DNA of 37,369 bases, taken from contig JANQJW010000012.1 of NCBI GenBank assembly GCA_028281445.1, positions 1 through 37,369 on the forward strand, written 5' to 3'. Shown here piece by piece: positions 17,706-24,947 of this stretch (within the stretch, counting starts at the first letter, position 1; each line of letters starts with the position of its first letter). Origin of the DNA: Planctomycetota bacterium. GTDB lineage: Bacteria; Planctomycetota; PLA2; JAEUHO01. The translations under genes and the position numbers were made by a program. The notes under the pieces are model-generated. The model was not told the origin of the DNA and did not search any database. It saw nothing but the letters and a program-made list of their open reading frames with translations.

Positions 17706-19508
17706 ATGAGACGTCTCCTCTTCCCTTTGCTCGTCCCGTGTCTCCTAGGCGCTCCGCTTGCCGCCGAGGAGTCTTCTTCTCTCACGGCAACCGCCATCCG
17801 CGCCGAGGACATGCGCACGCGGCTGGCGTGGTTCGCCTCGGACGAGATGCGCGGTCGCGACACCATCAGTCCCGAAGCCGTCACGGCTTCCGACTGGATC
17901 GCCGCCGAGTGGCGCAAGCACGGCGTGCTGCCCAAGGGCACGAACGGCTACTTCCAGCCCTTCGTCGTGCCGCAGCCCGTGCTCAAGGACGGCAACGCCT
18001 TGTCGGTCACCGACGACGACGGCACGCAGGCCTACGCGGTCGAGAAGGACTGGAACCCGTTCTCGCTCACGGCCAGCGGCGAGGCGGAAGCCGAGGTCGT
18101 CTTCGCGGGCTACGGCATCAACGCGCCGGGAGAGCGCTACAACTACGACGACTACGCCGGCATCGACGTGAAGGGCAAGATCGTCCTCGTCTTCCGCAAG
18201 AACCCCGGCTGGCGCGAGGTACGGCACGCCTCATTCACCGCGAAGCTCAACCAGGCGGCCAAGCAGGGCGCCGCGGCGCTGTTGCTCTGCAACAACCCGG
18301 CGACGAGCGACGAAGCCAAGCGCGATGCGGTCGGCCATTGGAGCGCGAACCTCGGTTCGCCCGCAGGCTCGGGGCCGATTCCCTATGCCTTCATCAGTCA
18401 GGACATCGCGCGGCGCCTGCTGAAGCCCACAGGCAAGACGCTGCACGAGCTCGAGGCCGCGTTGCGCAAGCAAGGGCCGCAGTCACAGACCCTGCCCGGG
18501 GTCGAGGTGAAGCTCCGAACGGCGCTGGCGACGGTCGAGGAGGCCAACGCACGCAACGTCGTCGGATTCCTACCCGGCCGTGATCCGGCGTGCGCGCAGG
18601 ACGTCGTCGTGCTGGGCGCGCACTACGACCACGTGGGCCTGGGGCTCTTCGGGAGTACCGGGGGGCCCGCGGCGGCGGGCAAGATCCACAATGGCGCCGA
18701 CGACAACGGTTCCGGCACGATCGCACTCATGGAGCTCGCCGAGTGGTTCAGCAAGGGCGAGAACCGGCCGCGGCGTTCGCTGCTGTTCATCGCGTTCACC
18801 GGCGAGGAGCGCGGCTTGCTGGGATCGCGCTACTACGTGGACAACCCCACCGTGGCGCTGGCGGACATCGTGCTCATGCTCAACATGGACATGGTCGGCC
18901 GCAGCCGCGAAGGACGCGTGCAGGTCGGCGGCGTCGGAACGGCGAAGGGGCTCAAGGACCTCGTGGCCGCGGAGAACAAGCCGCACGACCTCAACATCAC
19001 CTGGGACCCGCAGGGCACGGCACCCAGTGACAGCACGTCGTTCTTCCGCAAGGGACTCCCGGTCCTCTTCTTCTTCACCGGCCTGCACCCGGACTACCAC
19101 CGGCCGTCCGACGACATCGAGAAGATCAACTTTGCGGACATGGAGCGCATCGTGCATCTCTGCCGCGATGTGGCACATGAGATCGGCGAGCGGGAGGACC
19201 GGCTCGTCTTCACGCGGCCCCCGCCGCGCAAGCGCCCGCCGACGCTCGGCGTCTTCCCGGCGCGCGAGCCCGATGCGCACGGCATCCTCATCGATCGCGT
19301 CGTCCCGGGCGGCCCCGCGGAGAAGGCCGGCATGCAGAGCGCCGACGTTCTCGTCTCGATCGCCGGGGAGTCCCTTCGCGATGTGCGCACGCTGCGCCGG
19401 GTGTTGTCGAAGCTGCAAGCCGGCAAGACGGTACCCGTCGTCGTTCGCCGGGACGGCGAGGAGATCACGCTCAAGGTCACGTTGACCACGCGGCGCGGCC
19501 GCCGATGA
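17706..19508 (+). CDS. Secreted M28-family metallopeptidase with PA and PDZ domains
   Basis: 600 aa. The frame opens at 17646 but that part lies in the repeat, so ATG 17706 is chosen, which starts directly with the signal peptide RRLLFPLLVPCLLGAPLAAEE. Residues 110-290 hold a PA-type insert (VVFAGYGINAPGERYNYDDYAG, KGKIVLVFRKNPGW). The M28 zinc-aminopeptidase domain follows with ligands in GAHYDHVG, GADDNGSG (bridging Asp), GEERGLLGS (catalytic and metal Glu), NMDMVGR and HPDYHRPSDD. A PDZ domain occupies the last 90 residues (GILIDRVVPGGPAEKAGMQSAD in outline), probably for substrate or partner binding. It should be a periplasmic or secreted peptidase cutting N-terminal residues from peptides. 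Its TGA overlaps the ATG of the next gene (ATGA), so the two are translationally coupled. Confidence 0.92.
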   Translation: MRRLLFPLLVPCLLGAPLAAEESSSLTATAIRAEDMRTRLAWFASDEMRGRDTISPEAVTASDWIAAEWRKHGVLPKGTNGYFQPFVVPQPVLKDGNALSVTDDDGTQAYAVEKDWNPFSLTASGEAEAEVVFAGYGINAPGERYNYDDYAGIDVKGKIVLVFRKNPGWREVRHASFTAKLNQAAKQGAAALLLCNNPATSDEAKRDAVGHWSANLGSPAGSGPIPYAFISQDIARRLLKPTGKTLHELEAALRKQGPQSQTLPGVEVKLRTALATVEEANARNVVGFLPGRDPACAQDVVVLGAHYDHVGLGLFGSTGGPAAAGKIHNGADDNGSGTIALMELAEWFSKGENRPRRSLLFIAFTGEERGLLGSRYYVDNPTVALADIVLMLNMDMVGRSREGRVQVGGVGTAKGLKDLVAAENKPHDLNITWDPQGTAPSDSTSFFRKGLPVLFFFTGLHPDYHRPSDDIEKINFADMERIVHLCRDVAHEIGEREDRLVFTRPPPRKRPPTLGVFPAREPDAHGILIDRVVPGGPAEKAGMQSADVLVSIAGESLRDVRTLRRVLSKLQAGKTVPVVVRRDGEEITLKVTLTTRRGRR

Positions 19509-20014
19509 ACGTCCACATCACGCGCCTGCGCACCGCACTGCTGGGCACGATCCAGATCGCCGGCACGCACGGCGGGATCGTCCGCGTCCAGCTCGACGAC
19601 GACGGCGACCGCCTGCGCGGCGACTTGCTCCGCCAGTACCCGGACGCGTCCTTCAAGCGGCCCAGCACGATGACCGTCGAGGCGGGCCGCGTGATTCGCG
19701 GGTATCTCGGCGGCGGCAGCGACCCGTCGGGCGTTCCCATCGTGCTGCCCGATGCCGGCTTCTCCACGCGGGTCTGGCGCTTCCTGCAGCGCATCCCCTT
19801 CGGGCAGGTGCGGACGTACGGTGCGGTGGCCCGGGGCGTGCGCAGTCCGCGCGCCGTGCGGGCCGTCGGCCAGGCCTGCGGCCGCAACCCGGTGCCGCTC
19901 GTCGTGCCCTGACACCGCGTGCTCGCCGCCGATCGAAAGCTCGGCGGCTTCAGCGCCGGTCTGGCGCTGAAGCGCAAGTTGCTCGCCCTCGAGGGCATCG
20001 AATACCGCTCCTGA
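19505..20014 (+). CDS. ogt: MGMT/Ogt-type O6-alkylguanine-DNA alkyltransferase with in-frame TGA at the catalytic Cys (candidate selenoprotein)
   Basis: Read straight through, 169 aa; read conventionally, it stops after 135. ATG 19505 overlaps the peptidase stop. The DNA-binding domain is clear: FSTRVWRFLQRIPFGQVRTYGAVAR, RAVRAVGQACGRNP (Asn hinge N128), then PLVVP followed by TGA 19910-19912, followed in frame by HRVLAADRKLGG, FSAGLALKRKLLALEGI and the true stop TGA at 20012. The canonical active site is PCHRV, so the TGA stands exactly at codon 136, the alkyl-accepting cysteine. Conservation is as good after the TGA as before it, which argues for read-through. The reading is P-Sec-H-R. TGA ends many other genes here (for example 3936-3938), so this is not a global code change. 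Alternatives: a fresh TGC-to-TGA mutation or a base-call error. Two hairpins follow the TGA at once. Confidence 0.8.
19925..19971 (+). promoter_or_regulatory. Tandem hairpins after the TGA, candidate SECIS
   Basis: Hairpin A: GCCGCCGA (19925-19932) with TCGGCGGC (19941-19948), 8-nt loop, loop starting 20 nt after the TGA. Hairpin B: TTCAGCGCC (19949-19957) with GGCGCTGAA (19963-19971), loop GGTCT, loop starting 45 nt after the TGA. The B loop equals the GGUCU of the E. coli fdhF SECIS, but it lies further away than the roughly 16-37 nt usual in bacteria. A lies at the right distance but has no G in its first two loop bases. High GC makes chance stems likely. Confidence 0.4.
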
Positions 20015-20090
20015 GACGCTGGTGGAGGGTTTTCCCTCCGAGCGGGAACGTAGGGGTAGAGGCGCACAGCGCGCCCGATGGAGCTACCTC

Positions 20091-21311
20091 ATGCGACCTA
20101 TCACCGCCCTGATCGTCGTCCTCCTCTCTGCCGGTCTCGCCTTCTCGATCGGCTGGTTCTCCAAGGACGGGCCCGCGCCCGAAGGCGCCGGTACGACGAA
20201 GCCGGCTCCGGCCGCCGACCCGAAGACTGACGAGACGCCCGCACTGGGCGACGGCGTCGAGACGAAGCTGGCCGACGCGCGCCGAAAGCTCTCGGAGGAG
20301 CAGGACCGTCGCCGGCGCCTCGAGCAGGAACGCGATCACCTCGTCCGCGAGCTGGCTGCGCGCAAGGCCTCGGCCGAAGGCAACGGCGTCGGGCCCGAAG
20401 AGGCGGCCGGCTCGCACGAGCCGCGCTTTCGCTATCAGAAGTTCGAAGAGGCCCTGACCTCGATCGACTGGACGAAGTCCGCCGAGGCCACCGTCAACCT
20501 GGCCTCGCTGCTCTCGAAGTGGGGAGAGGAGATCGAGAAGGGCAACAGGACGCCGAACTGGATCGGCCAGCTGCAGCGTTGGAACGGACCGCTCGTCTCG
20601 GCAGCCATCTCGGCGCAGAACGCCGAGGTGCCGGGCACGGGCGTCAACGGGGCCTTCTCGCACCCGTCGATCATGGCCAACCTCGTCCAGGCCACGCTGA
20701 TCGAGGCCGGCGAGCCGCTGGACGAGGACCAGGAGAAGCAGCTGCGCGAGCTCGGTCGCAAGTACGTCGAAGAAGACGCGCGGCGCCTCGACGGCTATCC
20801 CGAGGGCACGCTGGCGCTGGAAAAGACCATCGACGAGGCCGCTCTGAAGGACCGCTTCTATGCCGACGTCGATCGGCTGGTGACCAGCGTGCAGCGCGAG
20901 ATTCTGCACCCCGAGGCGATCCGCGGACGCCTCACCCTGGACCTCTTCTCGAGCGGCATCATCTGGTTGACGATGGCGGAAGCCACCCGCTATACGGACC
21001 GCGAGGACCTGGTGAGGCAGATCACGCGGGCGGCGATGCAACACTTCACGCTCGCGGACGAGCACAAGGACGCCGTCCACGAGGCGGCGCGCCGCTGGGG
21101 CGGTAGCTTCACGCAGGAGTACCTCGACGAGGAGGCCGACGCACTCTCCCAGGCCGGCCGCGTGACTGTTGCGCGCGTGAACGTCGCGGCGCGAAGCCAG
21201 CTCGTCTTCTACAAGACCCTGCTCGAGCGGCTGCCCGCCGACTCTGAACTCGCCAAGCGCGTCCGCAACTCGACACGCATCGTCCTCCCGCTCAAGCGCA
21301 GAAACTCCTAG
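20091..21311 (+). CDS. Membrane-anchored or secreted coiled-coil protein of unknown function
   Basis: 406 aa, not recognised. The frame extends to a GTG at 20022, but ATG 20091 is preferred: GGAG lies 7 nt before it and the encoded N-terminus is a membrane or signal segment (ITALIVVLLSAGLAFSIGWF). Next comes a Pro/Ala/Lys/Asp linker (25-50) and a short heptad-rich coiled coil (about 55-95, EEQDRRRRLEQERDHLVRE in outline). A mainly helical domain follows from about 115 to the end, with conserved-looking tryptophans (SIDWTKSAEA, LSKWGEEIEK, NWIGQLQRWNGP). No catalytic motif is seen. It probably projects from the inner membrane into the periplasm. Its TAG overlaps the minus-strand transporter stop in a shared CTAG (21308-21311). 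Confidence 0.75.
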   Translation: MRPITALIVVLLSAGLAFSIGWFSKDGPAPEGAGTTKPAPAADPKTDETPALGDGVETKLADARRKLSEEQDRRRRLEQERDHLVRELAARKASAEGNGVGPEEAAGSHEPRFRYQKFEEALTSIDWTKSAEATVNLASLLSKWGEEIEKGNRTPNWIGQLQRWNGPLVSAAISAQNAEVPGTGVNGAFSHPSIMANLVQATLIEAGEPLDEDQEKQLRELGRKYVEEDARRLDGYPEGTLALEKTIDEAALKDRFYADVDRLVTSVQREILHPEAIRGRLTLDLFSSGIIWLTMAEATRYTDREDLVRQITRAAMQHFTLADEHKDAVHEAARRWGGSFTQEYLDEEADALSQAGRVTVARVNVAARSQLVFYKTLLERLPADSELAKRVRNSTRIVLPLKRRNS

Positions 21312-22405
21312 CTCCTGTCCGACACGGCGGCCGGGCTGGGCGTGGGGTCCTCCTCCCGCCCGCCGCCGTGGTCGCGGTAGATCTGCATCATCGTGATCAG
21401 CAGGGCGAGGAGCAGCGGACCGAAGACGATGCCCGAGATGCCGAAGAGCCCGATGCCGCTGATGATCGCGAAGAAGAGCAGCATCGGGTGGAGGTCCTCT
21501 GCACCGGTGCGGCGTAGGACCCACGGGCGCAGGAAGTTGTCCGACGTACCGACGACCACGGCGCCCCAGATGAGGACGAACCAGCCGCCGAAGTCCTGTC
21601 CGGTGAGCAGGAGATAGACGCCTGCCGGGACCCACACCAGCGCGGTGCCGCCGAACGGCAGCAGCGAGAAGCCCATCATCACGACCGACCAGAGCACGGG
21701 CGACTGGATGCCGGCCACGACGAACGCGATGCCTCCGAGTGCGCCCTGGATGATGGCGACCAGCACGCCGCCGAGGATGGCCGCCGATGTCGTCTGGTGC
21801 AGCGTTCCGAGGATGCGGTCGGTGTCGGGCTCTTCGAGCGGCGAGAGCTCGCACACCATGCGGTGGAGGCGTGGCGCCTCGCGGTAGAGGAAGTAGAGCG
21901 TGATCAGGGCGATCACGAGTCCGAACAGGAAGAAGAACGGCGCCATGAAGACCGAGATGGCGCCTTTGGCGACCGGTCCGCTGAAGATCGACTCGGCGAG
22001 ATCGGGGATTCCGGTCTGGATGCGCTTGAGCGTCGCATCGAGTGACGTGAGGCCGACGTCCGCAAGCACTTCGTCGAGTCCTTTCACGACGTTCGGCACG
22101 CTCTCGCGCAGCTCCTTCTGTGTTCGCTGGAAGTCGATGTTGCCTGCTTCCTCGACGACCAGCACGCTCGTCACGATCAGCGGAACGAGGATCACGAGGG
22201 CCGTGAACAGGACCATGAAGGCCGACGCGAGGCGCGGCTTGCCCAGCTTGCGAGCCAGCACCCGGTAGGGCCGCGCGGTCACCGCGGCAAGGCACAGGGC
22301 CCAAGCGATGGGCACGATGAACGGCCGGAGGATGAGCCCGAACGCCCAAATCGCGAGGCAGGTGACCGCGAACAACAGCAACCCGCGATAGACGGCGCGC
22401 TCCAC
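21308..22405 (-). CDS. PerM/AI-2E family transporter
   Basis: 365 aa if started at GTG 22405. The frame continues to 22567, but those codons run through the tandem repeat region and give a Pro/Ser/Thr string, so they are rejected. The order of hydrophobic segments fits the PerM family: two helices at the N-terminus (GLLLFAVTCLAIWAFGLILRPF, then FMVLFTALVILVPLIVTSVLVV), a hydrophilic middle domain, and five or six helices in the second half. Family landmarks there include LGGVLVAIIQGALGGIAF, LLPFGGTALVWVPAGVYLLLTG, FLRPWVL and the closing GIVFGPLLLALL. PerM-type proteins have been linked to AI-2 export or Na+/H+ antiport, and the substrate cannot be inferred here. No SD is visible before the GTG. 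The promoter would lie in the repeat region shared with the divergent oxidoreductase. Confidence 0.88.
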   Translation of the reverse strand: MERAVYRGLLLFAVTCLAIWAFGLILRPFIVPIAWALCLAAVTARPYRVLARKLGKPRLASAFMVLFTALVILVPLIVTSVLVVEEAGNIDFQRTQKELRESVPNVVKGLDEVLADVGLTSLDATLKRIQTGIPDLAESIFSGPVAKGAISVFMAPFFFLFGLVIALITLYFLYREAPRLHRMVCELSPLEEPDTDRILGTLHQTTSAAILGGVLVAIIQGALGGIAFVVAGIQSPVLWSVVMMGFSLLPFGGTALVWVPAGVYLLLTGQDFGGWFVLIWGAVVVGTSDNFLRPWVLRRTGAEDLHPMLLFFAIISGIGLFGISGIVFGPLLLALLITMMQIYRDHGGGREEDPTPSPAAVSDRS

Positions 22406-22444
22406 GGTACGGAGGCTAGCTGTGTAGGGGGACGGTCCGGGGGG

Positions 22445-22620
22445 CGGGGTGTGGGTACTGGGTGCTGAGAACGGGTTCGGGTGATGGGTACTGGGTGCTG
22501 AGAACGGGATCGGGTTCGGGTTCGGGGGATGGGTACTGGGTCGGATCCCCAACCCAGCACTCAGCACTCCATCCCGTTCTCGTTCCCGAACCCAGCACCC
22601 AGCACTCGACTCTCCATCCC
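22445..22620. repeat. Clustered GGGTACTGGGTGCTGAGAACGGG repeats, direct then inverted
   Basis: Two nearly identical direct units (from about 22452 and 22485: TGGGTACTGGGTGCTGAGAA then CGGGTTCGGG or CGGGATCGGG) are followed by a partial third (22527-22542). Past a centre near 22545-22550 (TCGGATCC), the same words appear in reverse complement (AACCCAGCAC, TCCCGTTCTCGTTCCCGAACCCAGCACCCAGCA) to 22605. The block lies in the divergent promoter region of the transporter and the oxidoreductase. A related copy is at 34509-34577. Confidence 0.8.
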
Positions 22621-22634
22621 AGGCTTAATCCCAG

Positions 22635-22640
22635 TACCCT
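22635..22640 (+). promoter_or_regulatory. Possible -10 box for the VAT1-like gene (leaderless type)
   Basis: TACCCT ends 6 nt before ATG 22647, with no SD. This fits transcription starting at the start codon. The -35 place lies in the repeat block and shows no clear match. Confidence 0.3.
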
Positions 22641-22646
22641 TCGCGC

Positions 22647-23690
22647 ATGCGCGCTCTCGTCATTCCCAAGCACGGCCCGCCCTCGGTGTTCGAAGAGCGC
22701 GAGATGCCGGACCGTCGCCTGGCGCCGAAGGATCTGCGCGTTCGGATCGAGGCAGCCGGGGTCAACTTCGCCGATCTCATGGGCCGTGTTGGGCTCTACC
22801 CGGATGCGCCGCCCATGCCCTATGCGCCGGGCTACGAGATCGCGGGCGTGGTGGAGGAAGCAGGAGACAAGGTCAATGCCGCCTTTACGCCGGGTACGCG
22901 GGTCATGGCCACGACGCGCTTCTGGGGGTACGCCGACAGCGCGCGGATCGCCCAGCACTGGGCGGTTCCGATCCCCGACTCGATCGACTTCGAGACGGCG
23001 GCCGCCGTGCCGGTCAACTACCTCACCGCGTATCTCGGGCTGATCCACTGCGGCAACGCCAGGGCCGGTGAACGTGTGCTCGTGCACGGCGGCGCCGGCG
23101 GCGTCGGGCTGGCTGTTCTCGATCTCGCCCGGCCGCTCGGCATCGAACTCTACGCAACGGCCGGAAGTGACGAGAAGTGCCGGAAGCTCGAACAACTCGG
23201 CGTGGCCAAGGCGTTCAACTACCGCACGCAGGACTACGCCGAGGCGTCGCGCAAGGAGCTACGCGGCGGCGGCTATCAGCTCATCCTTGATCCGCTGGGC
23301 CCGGAGTCGTTCCAGAAGGGCATGGACCTGCTCGAGCCCCTGGGCCGCATCGTGTGCTACGGGTTCTCGAGTCTCGTGACCGGCCCCAAGCGCAAGCTGT
23401 GGCACGCCGTCACAAGCGTCATGAAGTCGCAGAAGGTGAACCCGATCACGCTGATGAACCAGAACAAGGGCGTGTTCGGTCTCAACCTCGCGCAACTCTT
23501 CACCCAGCGCGAGCTCCATCAGACGGCGATGCAACGGATGGCGGAGATGCTCACGGACGGCCACATCAAGCCGACGATCGACCGCACGTTCCCGTTCACA
23601 GCCGAAGGCGCAGCCGCGTCGCACACGTATCTGCACGAGCGTCGAAATTTCGGCAAAGTTTTGTTGTCGCGTGGCGACAGCGCGCGCTGA
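22647..23690 (+). CDS. Zinc-free MDR oxidoreductase, VAT1/quinone-reductase-like
   Basis: 347 aa. GroES-like N-terminal half with GVNFADLMGRVGLYP and PMPYAPGYEIAGVVEEAG. Rossmann half with HGGAGGVGLAVLDLA (NADPH loop near 147-161) and LILDPLGPESF. The Cys/His residues of zinc alcohol dehydrogenases are absent, as in quinone oxidoreductases. The segment NPITLMNQNKGVFGLNL and the ending TYLHERRNFGKVLLS are typical of the VAT-1 homologue branch. It probably catalyses NADPH-dependent reduction of a quinone or an activated double bond; the true substrate is unknown. It is cytoplasmic and apparently monocistronic. The start codon is 6 nt after a TACCCT box and lacks an SD. Confidence 0.9.
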   Translation: MRALVIPKHGPPSVFEEREMPDRRLAPKDLRVRIEAAGVNFADLMGRVGLYPDAPPMPYAPGYEIAGVVEEAGDKVNAAFTPGTRVMATTRFWGYADSARIAQHWAVPIPDSIDFETAAAVPVNYLTAYLGLIHCGNARAGERVLVHGGAGGVGLAVLDLARPLGIELYATAGSDEKCRKLEQLGVAKAFNYRTQDYAEASRKELRGGGYQLILDPLGPESFQKGMDLLEPLGRIVCYGFSSLVTGPKRKLWHAVTSVMKSQKVNPITLMNQNKGVFGLNLAQLFTQRELHQTAMQRMAEMLTDGHIKPTIDRTFPFTAEGAAASHTYLHERRNFGKVLLSRGDSAR

Positions 23691-23868
23691 CGCGCCCGCC
23701 GATCGCCAAACCGTGCGGTCTCGCCGTTTCCGCAAGCCGCCGCGGGTTCGATTGCGCGCAACCGTTCGGATTCGCCCTGCGTGCGGACCTGCACGAGGAC
23801 GAAAATCCGTGGCCGGAAAGGCCGAGTTTCTGGGCGTTGGGAGGTGGTGTGCTCTCCGGTGCCGCGTT

Positions 23869-23885
23869 TGGGCCCGGTCGTTGCG
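23869..23885 (+). promoter_or_regulatory. Sigma-54-type promoter candidate
   Basis: GG at 23871-23872 and GC at 23883-23884 have the obligatory 12-bp step. The element reads TGGGCCCGGTCGTTGCG against consensus YTGGCACGRNNNTTGCW, with most of the -24 and the TTGC of the -12 matched; the T before GG and the A of GGCAC are not. Transcription would begin about 38 nt before the regulator at 23933. Found by eye; chance matches occur in GC-rich DNA. Confidence 0.3.
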
Positions 23886-23932
23886 TCTATGAGCCCGAAC
23901 CGGCACGAAGGACCAAGTGATCGGAAACGCAC

Positions 23933-24823
23933 ATGACACGCACCACTCCCTCACCCTCCCCTGAAGACGTAATCACCCTGCCTGCGGCAGCGCGGCTCTT
24001 GGGCGTCGGACCCACGACACTCAAGCGCTGGAGCGACCAAGGGCGCATTCCCCATACGCGGACACCCGGCGGCCATCGACGCTTCCTGCGAAGCGTCATC
24101 ATGGACTTCCGGGCATTGGTCGACCCGCGCGCCGGCGTCGGCCAGACCGGCGGACACCTGAGTCTGCGCATGGGCGAACCGCGCGAATGGGTCGACCGAG
24201 CCCACACGTTGGCCGACCCCGACCGCATGGAAGCCGCCCTCCTCGCACTGCGTGCAAGCAGCGCGAATTGGGGCGAGACATCCGACGCGGTGTTGCAGGA
24301 GTTCCTCGGTCCGCTCTGCGGACGGCACCACGAGGGACGCATCTCCGACGGTGCCTGGCGCGTCCTGCGCCGCAGCGTCGTACGCAGCGCCAATCGCGCG
24401 GCAGGGCGTCTTCGTCCCCGCATCGGATCGCCGATCGCACTTCTTGCAAGTCCCGGCGGACGCGCCGGAGACGTCCTGGTAGCCCTCACAGAGGCGGCGC
24501 TGCGCGAGCAGGGCATCACGGTTCTCGACGCCGGACGGTGCGAGGATCCCGAGGCGCTCGGCCAGGTGATCGCGGAGCAGCAGCCGCACATCGTGGTGCT
24601 TCTCGCACCGGGAAGTGCCGACGCGGCCACACTGCTGCTCCGCATGGGCGGTGCGCTGCGCGAAGCAGCCGTCGACGGCGCCGAGATCTGGTTAGCCGGC
24701 GGCGCCGATTGGCCCGCCATGGATGGCGCTCTCCCGCTTCGCACGATGGCAGCGCTCTCGGCCACCGCAGCCCGCAGGAGCGGTGCCGCGGACCCTTACG
24801 AAGCGATCGCTCGTGAGGGATAG
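23933..24823 (+). CDS. MerR-type regulator with a B12-binding-like domain lacking the cobalamin histidine
   Basis: 296 aa. Residues 13-52 are a MerR/excisionase-type helix-turn-helix (LPAAARLLGVGPTTLKRW, then the wing TPGGHRRF). Residues about 95-155 look like the helical cap of CarH/LitR-type photoreceptors (LLALRASSANWGETSDAVL, HHEGRISDGAW), and 165-265 form a flavodoxin-like Rossmann fold as in cobalamin-binding domains. The cobalamin motif DxHxxG is not there: its place reads SPGGRAGDVLV (173-183), and the Trp/Glu-His of the cap are also changed. It therefore probably binds DNA like CarA/CarH but senses something other than B12, or works by protein contact. No SD is strong; GGAAA is 8 nt upstream. 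A sigma-54-like element precedes it. Targets are unknown. Confidence 0.82.
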   Translation: MTRTTPSPSPEDVITLPAAARLLGVGPTTLKRWSDQGRIPHTRTPGGHRRFLRSVIMDFRALVDPRAGVGQTGGHLSLRMGEPREWVDRAHTLADPDRMEAALLALRASSANWGETSDAVLQEFLGPLCGRHHEGRISDGAWRVLRRSVVRSANRAAGRLRPRIGSPIALLASPGGRAGDVLVALTEAALREQGITVLDAGRCEDPEALGQVIAEQQPHIVVLLAPGSADAATLLLRMGGALREAAVDGAEIWLAGGADWPAMDGALPLRTMAALSATAARRSGAADPYEAIAREG

Positions 24824-24851
24824 GCGCTAGGCGCGCGCGGCCCTGGCGTAC

Positions 24852-24945
24852 GCCCGGTGCGTGCCGAGGTGCGCCGGTGAGTTCGTGGACGGATATCCCC
24901 CCACCCGTCTCCGGACAATCCGGTTCACCTCCGCGCGCACCGGGC
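24852..24945. repeat. Imperfect inverted repeat between convergent genes
   Basis: The arms at 24852-24877 and 24920-24945 match at 22 of 26 positions (GCCCGGTGCG at the outer end and CCGG at the inner end are identical). It fills the gap between the MerR-type gene and the NAD-kinase-like gene, whose stop is 3 bp away, and could terminate both transcripts. No poly-U tract is seen. Confidence 0.5.
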
Positions 24946-24947
24946 AA

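Noticed and set aside
19910..19912. TGA as sign of a genome-wide code change
   Set aside because: TGA is the normal stop of several intact genes here (for example 579-581, 3936-3938, 19506-19508), so only site-specific recoding, mutation or error can explain it.
19950..22349. 799-residue minus-strand frame
   Set aside because: It covers three real genes in the wrong frame; low-complexity composition and no domain.
23691..23932. Possible tRNA-like stretch with GGGTTCGATTGCGC
   Set aside because: No acceptor stem, anticodon arm or CCA-compatible end could be built around the T-arm-like words.
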